Assembly: GCF_016595245.1 (NCBI RefSeq) | Contig: NZ_JAENHM010000069.1 | Coordinates: 118,563 to 182,562, forward strand | Reading direction: 5' to 3' | From: Azospirillum endophyticum | GTDB taxonomy: Bacteria; Pseudomonadota; Alphaproteobacteria; Azospirillales; Azospirillaceae | Length of the DNA stretch: 64,000 bases | In this document: positions 1 to 8,456 of the stretch, one piece after another | Layout of the letters: the number at the start of each line of letters is the position of its first letter | Numbering within the stretch: the stretch's first letter is position 1 | Notes under the pieces: generated by a model | Seen by the model: only the letters and a program-made list of their open reading frames with translations | What the model was told of the DNA's origin: nothing | Database searches by the model: none | Translations under genes and position numbers: made by a program

Positions 1-383
1 CGCTCCAGGAATGCGATCATGGCGGTGAGAGGGGGGCCCAGGACATTGGCCGTCGGTCGGACGCCGTCGATCCATTCGAGCAGGGCGGCATCGGCGTCCG
101 GATCGGACCCCAGCAGCCGCGGCACCGCCGCTCCATGCGTGTGCAGGAAGGACAGGGCCGCCCGTTCATGTCCGAGCCGATCCGGGCCGCCGATGCCGCG
201 GGGCGGATAGAGTTTCAGGGCGCAGGGCCCCGTCTCCGTCTCCACCCGGTAAAGCCGACTGTTGCCGCCGTTGCCGGCCTGGCGAAGGGCAAGGACCGGG
301 CCACTGGCCAGACGGGCGGCGATCTGCGCCAGACCAGAGGGATCAGCGCCGGGATGGTGCGGGAAGCAAGGCGGCAGCGACAT
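1..383 (-). CDS. APH-family small-molecule kinase, N-terminal part (cut by window edge)
   Basis: Only the first 127 or so residues are present; the gene runs off base 1. The visible part looks like the N-lobe of an aminoglycoside-phosphotransferase-type kinase: a glycine-rich segment (GNGGNSRLYRV, about residue 36), a likely ATP-binding lysine in CALKLYP, and an acidic stretch ALLEWIDG where these kinases form the hinge. The ATG at 383 lies inside the 3' end of the HAD gene (about 40 bases overlap), which suggests translational coupling. It is the most downstream member of a cassette with a GmhA-like isomerase, a HAD phosphatase and an HldE-like fusion, so a sugar substrate is more likely than an antibiotic; this is inference. 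The catalytic HxD motif lies outside the window and cannot be checked. Confidence 0.7.
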   Translation of the reverse strand, partial: MSLPPCFPHHPGADPSGLAQIAARLASGPVLALRQAGNGGNSRLYRVETETGPCALKLYPPRGIGGPDRLGHERAALSFLHTHGAAVPRLLGSDPDADAALLEWIDGVRPTANVLGPPLTAMIAFLE

Positions 384-993
384 CGGACCACGAACGGTGG
401 GCGTGAAAGGGACCCGACGGCAGCCGGTCGGCGCCGTGAAGCAGAAGATGACGGCTGACCGGCTCCGGAAACCCTGGCTCTCGAAACACCTCCTCCAGAT
501 CGTCGACGAATGCGAAGCATCCGAGCGACGCTATCCGCGCGATCTTGTCGGCGCGGGTGGACTCGAAATAAACATCATCTGTCCCGATGCCGCCGGGGCC
601 CCCTCCGGTCAGGCCGTGGCGCAGCATCCAGGCACGCGCGGCATCGCGCAGGTTGGTGCCCTGCGGATCGGCGAAGGCGGTTTCCGTCTTGTGGCTGACC
701 ACGACAATCCCAAATCCGGCTGCCCGGCAGCACTCCAGGAAGGCGAAGGTACCGGGCGCCAGTTCGGCTCCATCGATGCCAGGACCGTAAACCCGGGCCT
801 GGAGAAGGCTCCATTTGGCCTCGCCGTCCTCCATCGCGCGGACATGTTCGCGCACGTGCGGTTTTCCGCCTGAAAAATTCGGGGGAAGCAGCCCCATGGA
901 CTGGCCGATCCGGGCGAAGACGCGGTCGTAGAGAATGATGGTGTTGTCGAAGTCAAGGCCGATCAGTCGTCCCAAGGCCTTCCCCCGGTTCAC
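343..993 (-). CDS. HAD-superfamily phosphatase (sugar phosphate cassette)
   Basis: A 216-residue protein with the HAD motif I near the N-terminus (GLDFDNTI: nucleophile Asp, second Asp two residues later) and a motif IV-like acidic pair (FVDDLEEVF) near residue 160. It probably removes a phosphate from a phosphosugar. I chose the GTG at 993 because its GTGA overlaps the TGA stop of the upstream isomerase; an ATG further upstream would put about 24 residues of isomerase-overlapping sequence in front of the fold. The neighbours (isomerase, kinase/nucleotidyltransferase) match the set needed for an activated heptose, where a phosphatase step comes between kinase and nucleotidyltransferase. It is not a typical GmhB by its motif I, so the substrate is uncertain. 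Confidence 0.8.
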   Translation of the reverse strand: MNRGKALGRLIGLDFDNTIILYDRVFARIGQSMGLLPPNFSGGKPHVREHVRAMEDGEAKWSLLQARVYGPGIDGAELAPGTFAFLECCRAAGFGIVVVSHKTETAFADPQGTNLRDAARAWMLRHGLTGGGPGGIGTDDVYFESTRADKIARIASLGCFAFVDDLEEVFREPGFPEPVSRHLLLHGADRLPSGPFHAHRSWSDVAAALLPAPSRR

Positions 994-1598
994 CCCATCC
1001 TCCCCGGCATGCCCCGCCCATCGGCCGCCTTCCATCCCATGGCGAGGTCGAGCAGCGCATGGCAAAGGCTCAGATGCGTGATCTCGACGAAGCCGTAGGC
1101 CGAAGACGGCACATACAGGTTGATGTCGCCGCTGCGGCGCAATGGGTTGTCGGAGCCGAAACCGCTGAGCGTGAGGACCGCGCAGTCTTGCGCCCGCGCT
1201 GCTTCCACCGCCTTCAGGATGTTGGGCGAACGACCCGAACTGCTGATCGCCACCAGCAGGTCGCCGGGTCGGGCATGAAGGCCGACCTGCATGGCGAACA
1301 CGTTTTCGTAACCGAGGTCGTTGCCGAGGCAGGTCAGCGCCGCGGCATCGTTGAAGGCCATGGCGCGCATGCCGCCATTCTTCGAAAAGTCGATGGCGAG
1401 GTGGCTGGCGATACCGGCGCTGCCACCGTTCCCGACGATCATCAGCTTGCCGCCCGCGGCATGTGTGGAGCGGGCCATGTCGATTGCCCAGCCGAACGCA
1501 GCCGCCAGAGGGATGGGGGTCCCGGAAATTTCAGTCGCTTCGGTGGCCGCCGGTAGGGCGCCGAGAACCTCGAAATAGGCGTTTATGCGCTCCTGCAC
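990..1598 (-). CDS. gmhA: SIS-domain phosphosugar isomerase, GmhA-like
   Basis: A 202-residue SIS-domain protein of the size of sedoheptulose-7-phosphate isomerases. Typical loops are visible: GNGGSAGIASHLAIDF (about residues 57-72) and SSSGRSPNI (about 118-126), which bind the phosphosugar. GmhA converts sedoheptulose 7-phosphate to D-glycero-D-manno-heptose 7-phosphate in the cytosol, the first step towards activated heptose for LPS or capsule. It starts 10 bases after the HldE-like gene and its stop overlaps the start of the HAD phosphatase, so the three are one transcription unit. The substrate is assigned from family and context; another ketose phosphate is possible. Confidence 0.8.
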   Translation of the reverse strand: MQERINAYFEVLGALPAATEATEISGTPIPLAAAFGWAIDMARSTHAAGGKLMIVGNGGSAGIASHLAIDFSKNGGMRAMAFNDAAALTCLGNDLGYENVFAMQVGLHARPGDLLVAISSSGRSPNILKAVEAARAQDCAVLTLSGFGSDNPLRRSGDINLYVPSSAYGFVEITHLSLCHALLDLAMGWKAADGRGMPGRMG

Positions 1599-1608
1599 AG
1601 TCGAACCC

Positions 1609-3174
1609 TCATTTCAGCAAGGCGGTGATGAACTTGAGCAGCGCCGGCTTCTCGACGGCACTGCGGTGGCCGATGATGTTGACCTTCATCGCTCCGGCGG
1701 CATTGCCGATGAAGCCGATGAGCGACATTGGACCGCCCGCCGCCACCAGCGGTGCCGTTACGCTCAGGAAGGCGTCTCCCGCCCCCATCGTATCGACCAC
1801 CGTGCTGGTGAAGGCAGGAATACGGTGCAGGCCTTCCGCCTTGTCGAAGGTGACGCAGCCGTGCTTGCCGTGGGTAATGATCAGGCGCGAACAGTCGACG
1901 CGCGATGGCAGAACCTCGCTGGCAATGTCCATGATGTCGCTGAAACGGTCCATGACCGCCAGCCGGGCCTCCGGCGCATCGATGCAGACATAGTCGGCAC
2001 GTGGATAGCGGACGATCAGGTTATAGCCGAGATTGCCGCTGTTGGTCTGGGCGTTGACCGCAAGAAAACGGGCGTGCCGGCTCAACAGATCGATGAGGCG
2101 GGGCGTGATCATGCCGTGGCCGAAGTCGGTGACGATGACGAGGTCGTAGTCGCCGGCCGCCTCGATGTGGCGGGCGATCCAGTCCTCCTCCGCCCCAGCC
2201 ACCGTTGTGTCGTCCATGTTGTAGACTTCGAACATCTTGCGCATGTACCCGTTCTCGACGAAACGGGTCTTGCGCGTCGTAGGTTTGCCCCGGCGCGCCA
2301 GCAGATTCAATCCGACGTTCGGTTTGACGCTGCGGCGGATCAGTTCCTCATGGCTGTCCTGGTCGCCGATGCAGGTCACCACGTCGACCGAACGGCACAT
2401 GCCGGCGACATGATTGGCCGCGGCGATGATCCCGCCGGCGAAAAGCTCGCGATCGCGAAACCGGGTGACGAGGATATTCTCCTTGGGCGACTTTGCCATC
2501 CCTTCGACATACTGGTAGTCGTCGATGATGGTGTCGCCAACCAGCAGCACCCGATAGTCCTTGATCCGCTCGATCAACTCCAGGATCTGTGGCAGCTTGT
2601 CCTGGTGACGCATCTCCGCCAGATAGCTGTTCAGCTCGGGATTGTAGACACCGAGATAGCGATTGATGAGGCTGGACGAACTGAATGTGATGTCGTCGGT
2701 GAAGATGATCCTGCCGCCATAGGCCTCGACCGTCATGCGCTCCTGGACGATTCCGCCGGTGACGTCCTCTTCGGCATTTGCGTAATCCGACCCCTTCACA
2801 TAGATGTCGGGGCGAAGCAGATTCAGCACGGGTTCTGCGGTGGGCTCTTCGTTGACGCCGACCCAGTCCACCTGCTCCAGCGCCGCCAGCATCTGGGCGC
2901 GCAAACTGTCGGTGAAGACTGGGCGCCCCGGTCCCTTGTTAACGTGGCGGTCGGCCGTGGTGGTCACGATCAGCATGTCGCCGTGCCGCCGCGCCTCTTC
3001 CAGGTGGCGCACATGTCCCAGATGCACCAGATCGAAGACGCCGTGGGCGAGGACGACCCGGCGGCCGGCAGCCCTGGCCTGCTCGGCGATGCGGGCCAGA
3101 TCGGCCAGGGAGCGAATCTTGTCACGCGAGGTGCGCCGGTCGGCTCCGCTGAACGGCAGGGTGTCGGCGGTCAT
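1609..3174 (-). CDS. Bifunctional nucleotidyltransferase-PfkB kinase, HldE-like with reversed domain order
   Basis: A 521-residue fusion. Residues about 20-170 form a cytidylyltransferase-like nucleotidyltransferase with the HxGH-type motif (GVFDLVHLGHVRHL) and a GSDYAN loop. Residues about 200-521 form a PfkB/ribokinase-type kinase, with GGIIAAANHVA as sugar site and DTMGAGDAF carrying the catalytic Asp near the C-terminus. In Escherichia coli HldE the kinase comes first and the nucleotidyltransferase second; here the order is reversed. The expected role is phosphorylation of a heptose 7-phosphate and transfer of a nucleotide to the heptose 1-phosphate made after phosphatase action. It is the first gene of the minus-strand cassette, facing the plus-strand glycan operon across about 290 bases. 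Nucleotide specificity cannot be read from sequence. Confidence 0.85.
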   Translation of the reverse strand: MTADTLPFSGADRRTSRDKIRSLADLARIAEQARAAGRRVVLAHGVFDLVHLGHVRHLEEARRHGDMLIVTTTADRHVNKGPGRPVFTDSLRAQMLAALEQVDWVGVNEEPTAEPVLNLLRPDIYVKGSDYANAEEDVTGGIVQERMTVEAYGGRIIFTDDITFSSSSLINRYLGVYNPELNSYLAEMRHQDKLPQILELIERIKDYRVLLVGDTIIDDYQYVEGMAKSPKENILVTRFRDRELFAGGIIAAANHVAGMCRSVDVVTCIGDQDSHEELIRRSVKPNVGLNLLARRGKPTTRKTRFVENGYMRKMFEVYNMDDTTVAGAEEDWIARHIEAAGDYDLVIVTDFGHGMITPRLIDLLSRHARFLAVNAQTNSGNLGYNLIVRYPRADYVCIDAPEARLAVMDRFSDIMDIASEVLPSRVDCSRLIITHGKHGCVTFDKAEGLHRIPAFTSTVVDTMGAGDAFLSVTAPLVAAGGPMSLIGFIGNAAGAMKVNIIGHRSAVEKPALLKFITALLK

Positions 3175-3461
3175 GCTTGCAAAGGTCTCCGCGTGCGATC
3201 GATAAGGCCATCCGGCTGTCGAAGTCCGGCAAGGTGGCGGTGTCCGGCCATCGGCGCAAGCCAGAATTCAGGCGTTTTAACTTTCTCCGCCTGCTCGCTA
3301 ACAATCTGTTAATTCATCCGCCCCGGCCTTGGAAAGGAAAGGCGGTCTCACAGGAGACGCGCGCCAGACGCGAAATCCGGACGCCGATGAAATCTATTGG
3401 TTTCGGAGGGAGACGGGTCCTATGATGCCCGCCATTGCCAAACTGCCGATGCTCCCAAATC
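3175..3461. promoter_or_regulatory. Divergent intergenic region between the heptose cassette and the glycan operon
   Basis: This 287-base region separates two outward-facing operons and must hold both promoters. It contains an AT-richer patch near 3270-3310 (ttttaactttc, ctaacaatctgttaattc) in otherwise GC-rich DNA. I could not assign a convincing -35/-10 pair or operator. No RNA gene was recognised. Confidence 0.4.
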
Positions 3462-4163
3462 ATGGCCTATTCCCCCGAGGATTGCACGCGCGATCCGGTC
3501 AACCAGCCCCTGATCGACCTGCGCGACCGAATCGGGTTTGCCCGGCTGGGCATCATGAACAATCAGGTTTGGCACGAGGATCCGCGGCGTCTCGTTTTCA
3601 CCCTGGCCCGCTACAAGTTCGTTTCGAAGATGCTGCGGGGGAAAGAACGGGCGGTGGAGATCGGCTGCGGCGATGCCTTCGGGTCGCGCCTCGTCCGGCA
3701 GGAGGTGCGGAACCTGCTGGTGGTCGACTACGATCCCCTGTTCATCGCCGATGCGCAGGCCCGCATGATCCCTCCTTGGGAATACGAGGCGCGGGTGCAC
3801 GACATCCTGGCCGGTCCGGTGGAGGGGAACTTCGATGCCGCCTATAGCCTCGATGTCCTGGAGCACATCCCGGAAAGCGAAGAGGACCAGTTCATCGCCA
3901 ACATCACGGCCTCGCTGCAGCCGCATGGCGTGTTGATCGTCGGAATCCCATCACTGGAATCCCAGGCGTACGCCTCCTCCGCCAGCAAGGCCGGCCACAT
4001 CAACTGCAAGTCCGGCGATACGCTGAAGACCGTGATGGAGCAGCATTTCCACAACGTCTTCGTCTTCTCGATGAACGACGAGGTCGTGCACACCGGCTTC
4101 TATCCGATGGCGCATTATCTTCTGGCCGTTTGCTGTTCAAAGAAGGAGGCTGGGGACTTCTGA
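3462..4163 (+). CDS. Class I SAM-dependent methyltransferase with FSMNDEVVHTGF C-terminus
   Basis: A 233-residue protein with the Rossmann methyltransferase motif I (AVEIGCGDAFGSRL, about residue 62), an acidic post-I position (VVDYDP) and motif II/post II (AAYSLDVLEHIPE). It probably methylates a sugar or glycan intermediate. The ATG at 3462 gives a normal length; a TTG at 3435 would add nine residues. The segment LARYKFVSKML before motif I and FSMNDEVVHTGF near the C-terminus recur in the methyltransferase at 8457-9086, so the two are paralogues, and a degenerate third copy of the C-terminus lies at 5372-5569. It is the first gene of the long plus-strand operon. The acceptor substrate is unknown. 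Confidence 0.85.
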   Translation: MAYSPEDCTRDPVNQPLIDLRDRIGFARLGIMNNQVWHEDPRRLVFTLARYKFVSKMLRGKERAVEIGCGDAFGSRLVRQEVRNLLVVDYDPLFIADAQARMIPPWEYEARVHDILAGPVEGNFDAAYSLDVLEHIPESEEDQFIANITASLQPHGVLIVGIPSLESQAYASSASKAGHINCKSGDTLKTVMEQHFHNVFVFSMNDEVVHTGFYPMAHYLLAVCCSKKEAGDF

Positions 4164-4177
4164 CCCCTGCGTCGGCG

Positions 4178-5242
4178 ATGGCACACCTCTACAGCAACCT
4201 GAAATTCCTGCGATTCCGCGAACAGCTCGATGCGCTTGCCGGCGACCGGCTGGCGGCGCCCGTGCACATCCGCATCAAGCCGACAAACCGCTGCAATCAC
4301 AACTGCTGGTACTGCGCCTACCGGGTGGACAATCTGGCGCTGGGCGAGGAGATGGATGTCGGCGCCTCGATTCCCCTCGATGTGATGTATGGTATCGTCG
4401 AGGACATCGTCGCAATGAAGGTGCGGGCGGTGACCTTCTCGGGTGGCGGGGAGCCGCTGCTCTACAAAGGACTGCCCGAAGTCATGCGGCGCCTGTCCGC
4501 CGGCGGCGTCAAGGTTGCGACACTGACCAACGGATCGAATCTGAAGGGTGCGATGGCCGATGCCCTGGCCGCATACGGGTCCTGGGCGCGGGTGTCGCTC
4601 GACGCCTGGGACGACGCCAGCTACGCCGAGGCTCGGGGGGCACACGGTGACGCCTTCACCCGGCTGATGACCAATCTGGAGGCCTTTGCCGCACGCGGAT
4701 CGTCCTGTGTGCTGGGGGTCAGCTTCATCATCAGCAAGCGCAATGCGCCCCATCTGGCGGCGGTCTGCGCCCGCCTCCGCGATGTCGGCGTCAACCACGT
4801 CAAGATCAGCGGTGCGGTCGTCTCCAACGACCGGGACGAGAACAATGCTTATCACCGGCGGATTCGCGCCATGGTTTCCGGGCAGATCGATCAGGCCAGA
4901 CGGCTGGAGACCGACGGATTCCGCATCGTCGACCATTACCACGAACTCGAGGACCGCTTCGAGAAGAGCTATGGGAGCTGTCCGTTCCTGCAGTTCCTGA
5001 CGGTCATCGGCGCAGACGGCGGTGTCTACACCTGCCAGGACAAGGCGTACACCACCGGCGGACGGCTGGGCCTTCTGAACGGCCGCCGCTTCAAGGACTT
5101 CTGGTTCTCCGAGGAAAACCGGCAGCGGCTGCGCGCCATCGATCCGTCCATCCAATGCCGGCACCATTGCGTCGCCCATCGCAAAAATCTGATTCTGCAC
5201 GACTATCTGTCACTCGATGAGCGACACGCCGAATTTGTCTGA
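4178..5242 (+). CDS. Radical SAM protein with SPASM-like C-terminal cysteines
   Basis: A 354-residue radical SAM enzyme. The CxxxCxxC cluster motif is visible as NRCNHNCWYCAY (about residues 35-46), followed by a GGGEPL glycine-rich SAM-binding segment (about residue 90). The C-terminal part has spaced cysteines (YGSCPF, VYTCQDK, IQCRHHC) like a SPASM or twitch domain that carries extra iron-sulfur clusters. The reaction is unknown; relatives in glycan clusters modify sugars or peptides. The ATG at 4178 was chosen although the strong AAGGAGG at 4143-4149 lies about 28 bases upstream; a non-ATG start inside that gap cannot be excluded. It begins 14 bases after the methyltransferase gene and is certainly co-transcribed with it. 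Confidence 0.85.
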   Translation: MAHLYSNLKFLRFREQLDALAGDRLAAPVHIRIKPTNRCNHNCWYCAYRVDNLALGEEMDVGASIPLDVMYGIVEDIVAMKVRAVTFSGGGEPLLYKGLPEVMRRLSAGGVKVATLTNGSNLKGAMADALAAYGSWARVSLDAWDDASYAEARGAHGDAFTRLMTNLEAFAARGSSCVLGVSFIISKRNAPHLAAVCARLRDVGVNHVKISGAVVSNDRDENNAYHRRIRAMVSGQIDQARRLETDGFRIVDHYHELEDRFEKSYGSCPFLQFLTVIGADGGVYTCQDKAYTTGGRLGLLNGRRFKDFWFSEENRQRLRAIDPSIQCRHHCVAHRKNLILHDYLSLDERHAEFV

Positions 5243-5577
5243 GTGCCGGCCCTTTCAGAGAAGCTCCTTCACCCTGGGTGTTCTTGGAGTGCATCGATCC
5301 GAAGGCGCAGGCTTCGGATGCTCGGCCAATGACGGCGCCGCCGGCCGGATATGGCGCACTCAATCTTCGCTATGCCGTCGCTTGATTCATGGCTCCAAGC
5401 CGGGTACGCCGACTGCAGGACGGGAGGGGAGCTGTGGATGGCCATGATGCGCGATTTTCATATGACCTTCATGCTCTCGATGAATCATGCGGTCGTTCAT
5501 ACCGGATCCTTTCCCATGACTCTTGATCTTCCCGCCACCGGGCGTTCAAAGCGGAAGGCTGCATATTGAGGTCCGAC
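5243..5577 (+). other. 335-base gap in the operon holding a methyltransferase remnant
   Basis: The genes around this gap are otherwise separated by 0-50 bases, so 335 bases without an intact gene is out of place. The second half encodes a remnant of a methyltransferase C-terminus (separate entry). In the first half (5243-5360) I see no coding signal, RNA gene or clear terminator. Confidence 0.6.
5372..5569 (+). pseudogene. Remnant of a third FSMNDEVVHTGF-type methyltransferase (C-terminal piece only)
   Basis: An open frame here encodes MPSLDSWLQAGYADC followed by FHMTFMLSMNHAVVHTGSFP. This aligns in order with the C-terminus of the methyltransferase at 3462-4163 (IPSLESQAYASS, then FHNVFVFSMNDEVVHTGFYP). 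The match covers roughly the last 65 residues; the SAM-binding core is absent. After the matching block the residues diverge (LDLPATGRSKRKAAY instead of the hydrophobic end of the intact copy). I read it as the decayed 3' end of a tandem duplicate. A functional 60-70 residue peptide from this frame is possible but less likely. Confidence 0.65.
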
Positions 5578-7305
5578 ATGAATCAGCCGCGATCCGCAAC
5601 CCGGTCCATCCCGTTTCCGCCCTTCCCGGCATCGCTCCTGGAATTCGGCGGGCACGATGCTTCGATCTCGATGGACGAGCTGTCCGACCGCATCGTTGCC
5701 GACGCCTTCGCTTGCGAAACACCACCTTGCGACTTTGACATGACAGTCGCCTATGTCCAGGCGATGGCGCTCCCTCCAGGGCGCTATTACCTGTATGGCA
5801 CCGGGCAGCTGACCCGGGCGATCCTGCCCCATCTGGCGGCCAAGCCGGGCGTGACCGTGGCTGGATTCCTTGACCGCAACGCTCCGGCGATCGTCCATTT
5901 CGCGGGGGCCGAAGTGATCGTGCCCGACGACCTGTCGTCACGGAGCTTCGATTATGTCCTGCCGGTCCATCTGCTCGACGAGGCGGAGATGGTCGGGCGT
6001 CTCCGGACATCCGGGATTCCTGCCGACAAGATCCTGCGGATCCAGTCTGATCCCGGCTACCGGCGATTCGCCGTCGCCGGATTGATGGCCCGTCACGACA
6101 TCGACCGCCTAGGGCGGATGGACGCTTGCATCGTGTCGACGCTGGCCCGGCAGTGGTCAGTGGTGCCGCATTCCGTCCTGGCCCGACTGTTCGATCCGAC
6201 ACGGACGATCAACCTGTTCTATGGCAACGAGGGGCACACCGCGACCTTCAAGGACGACGTGTTTCCCGTCATCGATTGCCGCCGGTCGCTCGACGCTCTT
6301 CTGACGGCGCTGCGTCGGTTGCAGCCACGGGTCATCTACCTCAAGGCCTCCACCCACTCGCACACCGAAGCCCTGACGCTCATTCTGAAGCGGGAGTTTC
6401 CCGACACTCTCCAGATCAACGATCTGAACGACTGGTCGGCGCTGTTTTCCGACGATTTCCTGATCCATGGCCCCCTTGCTTATTCATCCGAAGCCGCACG
6501 GGCCGCACGCTTCGCCAACTACTGCGCCGGCCAGCAAGCCGACTTCGTCATCTGCAAGAGCGGCGGTGCGCGCTGGGAATCCCTGGCGGCTGAATTCGAC
6601 CGGCCATGCCGGACCTATTTCCCGACGCTGCCCGCCACCCCCTATCCGGTAGCGACAGCGACACCGCGCCCGCTCCGGGACGAGGTCCGGGTGCTGTTCG
6701 CCGGCAGCATCGGAGCGGAGGAGCGGGAGGAAGACCCCAGGCCGACTCAGGGCGGTAACTTCCTGCGTTACCTGCGGACGCTCGGCAGTGCGGCAGGGGT
6801 GTCGCTGGATGTGTTCAACAGCGGGCATTTCGACACGCTGACCGATGGCCGTTTCACTTATCTTCGCGACCGGCTGGTTGCTCTCGGCGTGCGCTATCAT
6901 CGGCTGACGCCTTTTTCCGAAATCGCGGTCCGGGCTGGGGAGTGGGATTACGGGCTTGCCGCGTCCCATTATGCCGAGGACCGCATCGAAAATGTCACGC
7001 GCGTCGGTCTTGGCAACAAGTTCGTCGGCTATCTCTCGGCCGGACTGCCGGTGATCATCGACAACCGCTATGAATTCGCCCAGGCGCTGGTGAGCGAATT
7101 CGAAGCCGGCATCGTCGTGGATCCCGCCGACATTTCCCAGCTGCCGGAGATGCTGCGCAACGCCGACCGTGCGCGGCATCGGCACGGCGCACAGCGTCTC
7201 CTCGCCCACATGATCGAATGCAACCGACGGGTCTTCGACGATTTGTCCGCCCTAGTCGGGCCGTCCTTGGCACCAGTGTCAACGTACGCGGAGGCCGCTC
7301 CATGA
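5578..7305 (+). CDS. Glycosyltransferase-like protein with GT4-type C-terminal domain
   Basis: A 575-residue protein. Residues about 60-180 resemble a nucleotide-binding domain (YYLYGTGQLTRAILPHL then GFLDRNAPAIV), as in proteins that carry an NAD-like fold in front of a glycosyltransferase. The C-terminal part has a GT-B/GT4-like site (NKFVGYLSAGLPVIIDN, about residues 480-496, followed by FEAGIVVDP), which also appears in the glycosyltransferase at 13666-15165. It probably transfers a sugar from a nucleotide donor. The ATG at 5578 follows GAGG with 6-base spacing. Its stop overlaps the ATG of the aminotransferase. Donor and acceptor cannot be read from sequence, and the assignment rests mainly on the C-terminal motif. 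Confidence 0.65.
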   Translation: MNQPRSATRSIPFPPFPASLLEFGGHDASISMDELSDRIVADAFACETPPCDFDMTVAYVQAMALPPGRYYLYGTGQLTRAILPHLAAKPGVTVAGFLDRNAPAIVHFAGAEVIVPDDLSSRSFDYVLPVHLLDEAEMVGRLRTSGIPADKILRIQSDPGYRRFAVAGLMARHDIDRLGRMDACIVSTLARQWSVVPHSVLARLFDPTRTINLFYGNEGHTATFKDDVFPVIDCRRSLDALLTALRRLQPRVIYLKASTHSHTEALTLILKREFPDTLQINDLNDWSALFSDDFLIHGPLAYSSEAARAARFANYCAGQQADFVICKSGGARWESLAAEFDRPCRTYFPTLPATPYPVATATPRPLRDEVRVLFAGSIGAEEREEDPRPTQGGNFLRYLRTLGSAAGVSLDVFNSGHFDTLTDGRFTYLRDRLVALGVRYHRLTPFSEIAVRAGEWDYGLAASHYAEDRIENVTRVGLGNKFVGYLSAGLPVIIDNRYEFAQALVSEFEAGIVVDPADISQLPEMLRNADRARHRHGAQRLLAHMIECNRRVFDDLSALVGPSLAPVSTYAEAAP

Positions 7306-8408
7306 ACCGTCGCATCCGCTTCGTCGATTTTCCCCGGCAATATGCCGAAGAACGCGACATGATCATGGCTTGCGTCGACGAGGTCTTCTCGTCCGGCCAG
7401 TTCATCGGCGGACCGAAGATCTTCGAACTGGAGGCTGATCTCGCCGCCTATGCCGGAAGCCGGGAGGCAGTGGCTCTCGGTTCAGGGACCGACGCTTTGC
7501 TGCTGGCCCTGCTCGGCATCGGCATCCGGCCGGGCGATGAGGTGATCACCGTTCCAAATTCCTTTGTCGCATCGGTCGGCGCCATCGTCCATGTCGGTGC
7601 CCGCCCGATCCTAGTCGATGTCGACGACGACCTGAACATCGATCCGGATGCCGTCGAGGCCGCCATCACCCCGCGCACCCGCGCCATCCTGCCGGTTCAT
7701 CTGACCGGCCGCATGTGCCGAATGGACGTGCTGCAGGATATCGCCCACCGGCATGGGCTGGAGATCGTCGAGGACGGCGCCCAGGCCTTCGGCGCGCGCT
7801 ACCAGGGACGGATGGCCGGCACCTGGGGCCGCGTCGGCGCCTTTTCCGCCCATCCGCTGAAGAACCTCAGCGCCGCCGGCGATGCAGGGTTCCTGACCAC
7901 GGACGACGCTGAACTGGCGGCGCGAGTCCGCCGTCTCCGCAGTCATGGCCAAGTCGACCGCGACACCATCATGGAATTCGGGGTCAACGCGCGGATGGAC
8001 GTGTTGCAGGCCGTGATCCTAATCGAGCGGTTGAAGACGCTCGACACCATTCATGAACGGCGGCGTCGCAACGCCCAGCTCTACCGCCGGATGATTCGTG
8101 CGCATGAAGTCGAACTCCCGGTCTGCCGGCCGCAGGAATACAACGTCTTCCACACCTTCATCATCCAGACGGACAGCCGCGATGCGTTGCGTGCGCATCT
8201 GGAGCGCAAGGGGATCGGCACCCAGATCCATTACCCGACGCCGATCCACTTGCAGCCGGCGGCAAGTGGTTTGGGCTATCGGTGGGGAGCGCTGCCAAAG
8301 GCGGAACGGCAGGCCGACCGGATCCTGACCCTTCCCATTCACCAGCACCTGTCGGAGGACGACATCGCCACGGTGGCCGACGCGATCAATGCATTCTTTG
8401 GTGCATGA
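7302..8408 (+). CDS. DegT/DnrJ/EryC1/StrS-family PLP aminotransferase
   Basis: A 368-residue member of the sugar aminotransferase family that makes amino sugars from nucleotide-linked keto sugars. Visible: GSGTDALLLALLGIGIRPGDEV (phosphate-binding region, quoted in part), PVHLTGRMCRMD, EDGAQAFGARYQG with the PLP-stacking Asp, and the Schiff-base lysine in SAHPLKNLSAAGD (about residue 185). Length is typical. The ATG at 7302 overlaps the previous stop (ATGA) and has GGAGG 7 bases upstream. It implies that the glycan built by this operon contains an amino sugar, which the FemAB-like acyltransferase or the methyltransferases may then decorate. The partner dehydratase is not in the window. Confidence 0.92.
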   Translation: MNRRIRFVDFPRQYAEERDMIMACVDEVFSSGQFIGGPKIFELEADLAAYAGSREAVALGSGTDALLLALLGIGIRPGDEVITVPNSFVASVGAIVHVGARPILVDVDDDLNIDPDAVEAAITPRTRAILPVHLTGRMCRMDVLQDIAHRHGLEIVEDGAQAFGARYQGRMAGTWGRVGAFSAHPLKNLSAAGDAGFLTTDDAELAARVRRLRSHGQVDRDTIMEFGVNARMDVLQAVILIERLKTLDTIHERRRRNAQLYRRMIRAHEVELPVCRPQEYNVFHTFIIQTDSRDALRAHLERKGIGTQIHYPTPIHLQPAASGLGYRWGALPKAERQADRILTLPIHQHLSEDDIATVADAINAFFGA

Positions 8409-8456
8409 GCCGCTCTTATCGAATTCCGCAACCCCGATGTGGACAGCGAGACGCCC

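Noticed and set aside
1059..3312. Long plus-strand frames opposite the heptose cassette
   Set aside because: They lack any recognisable motif, whereas the minus-strand frames carry full family motifs.
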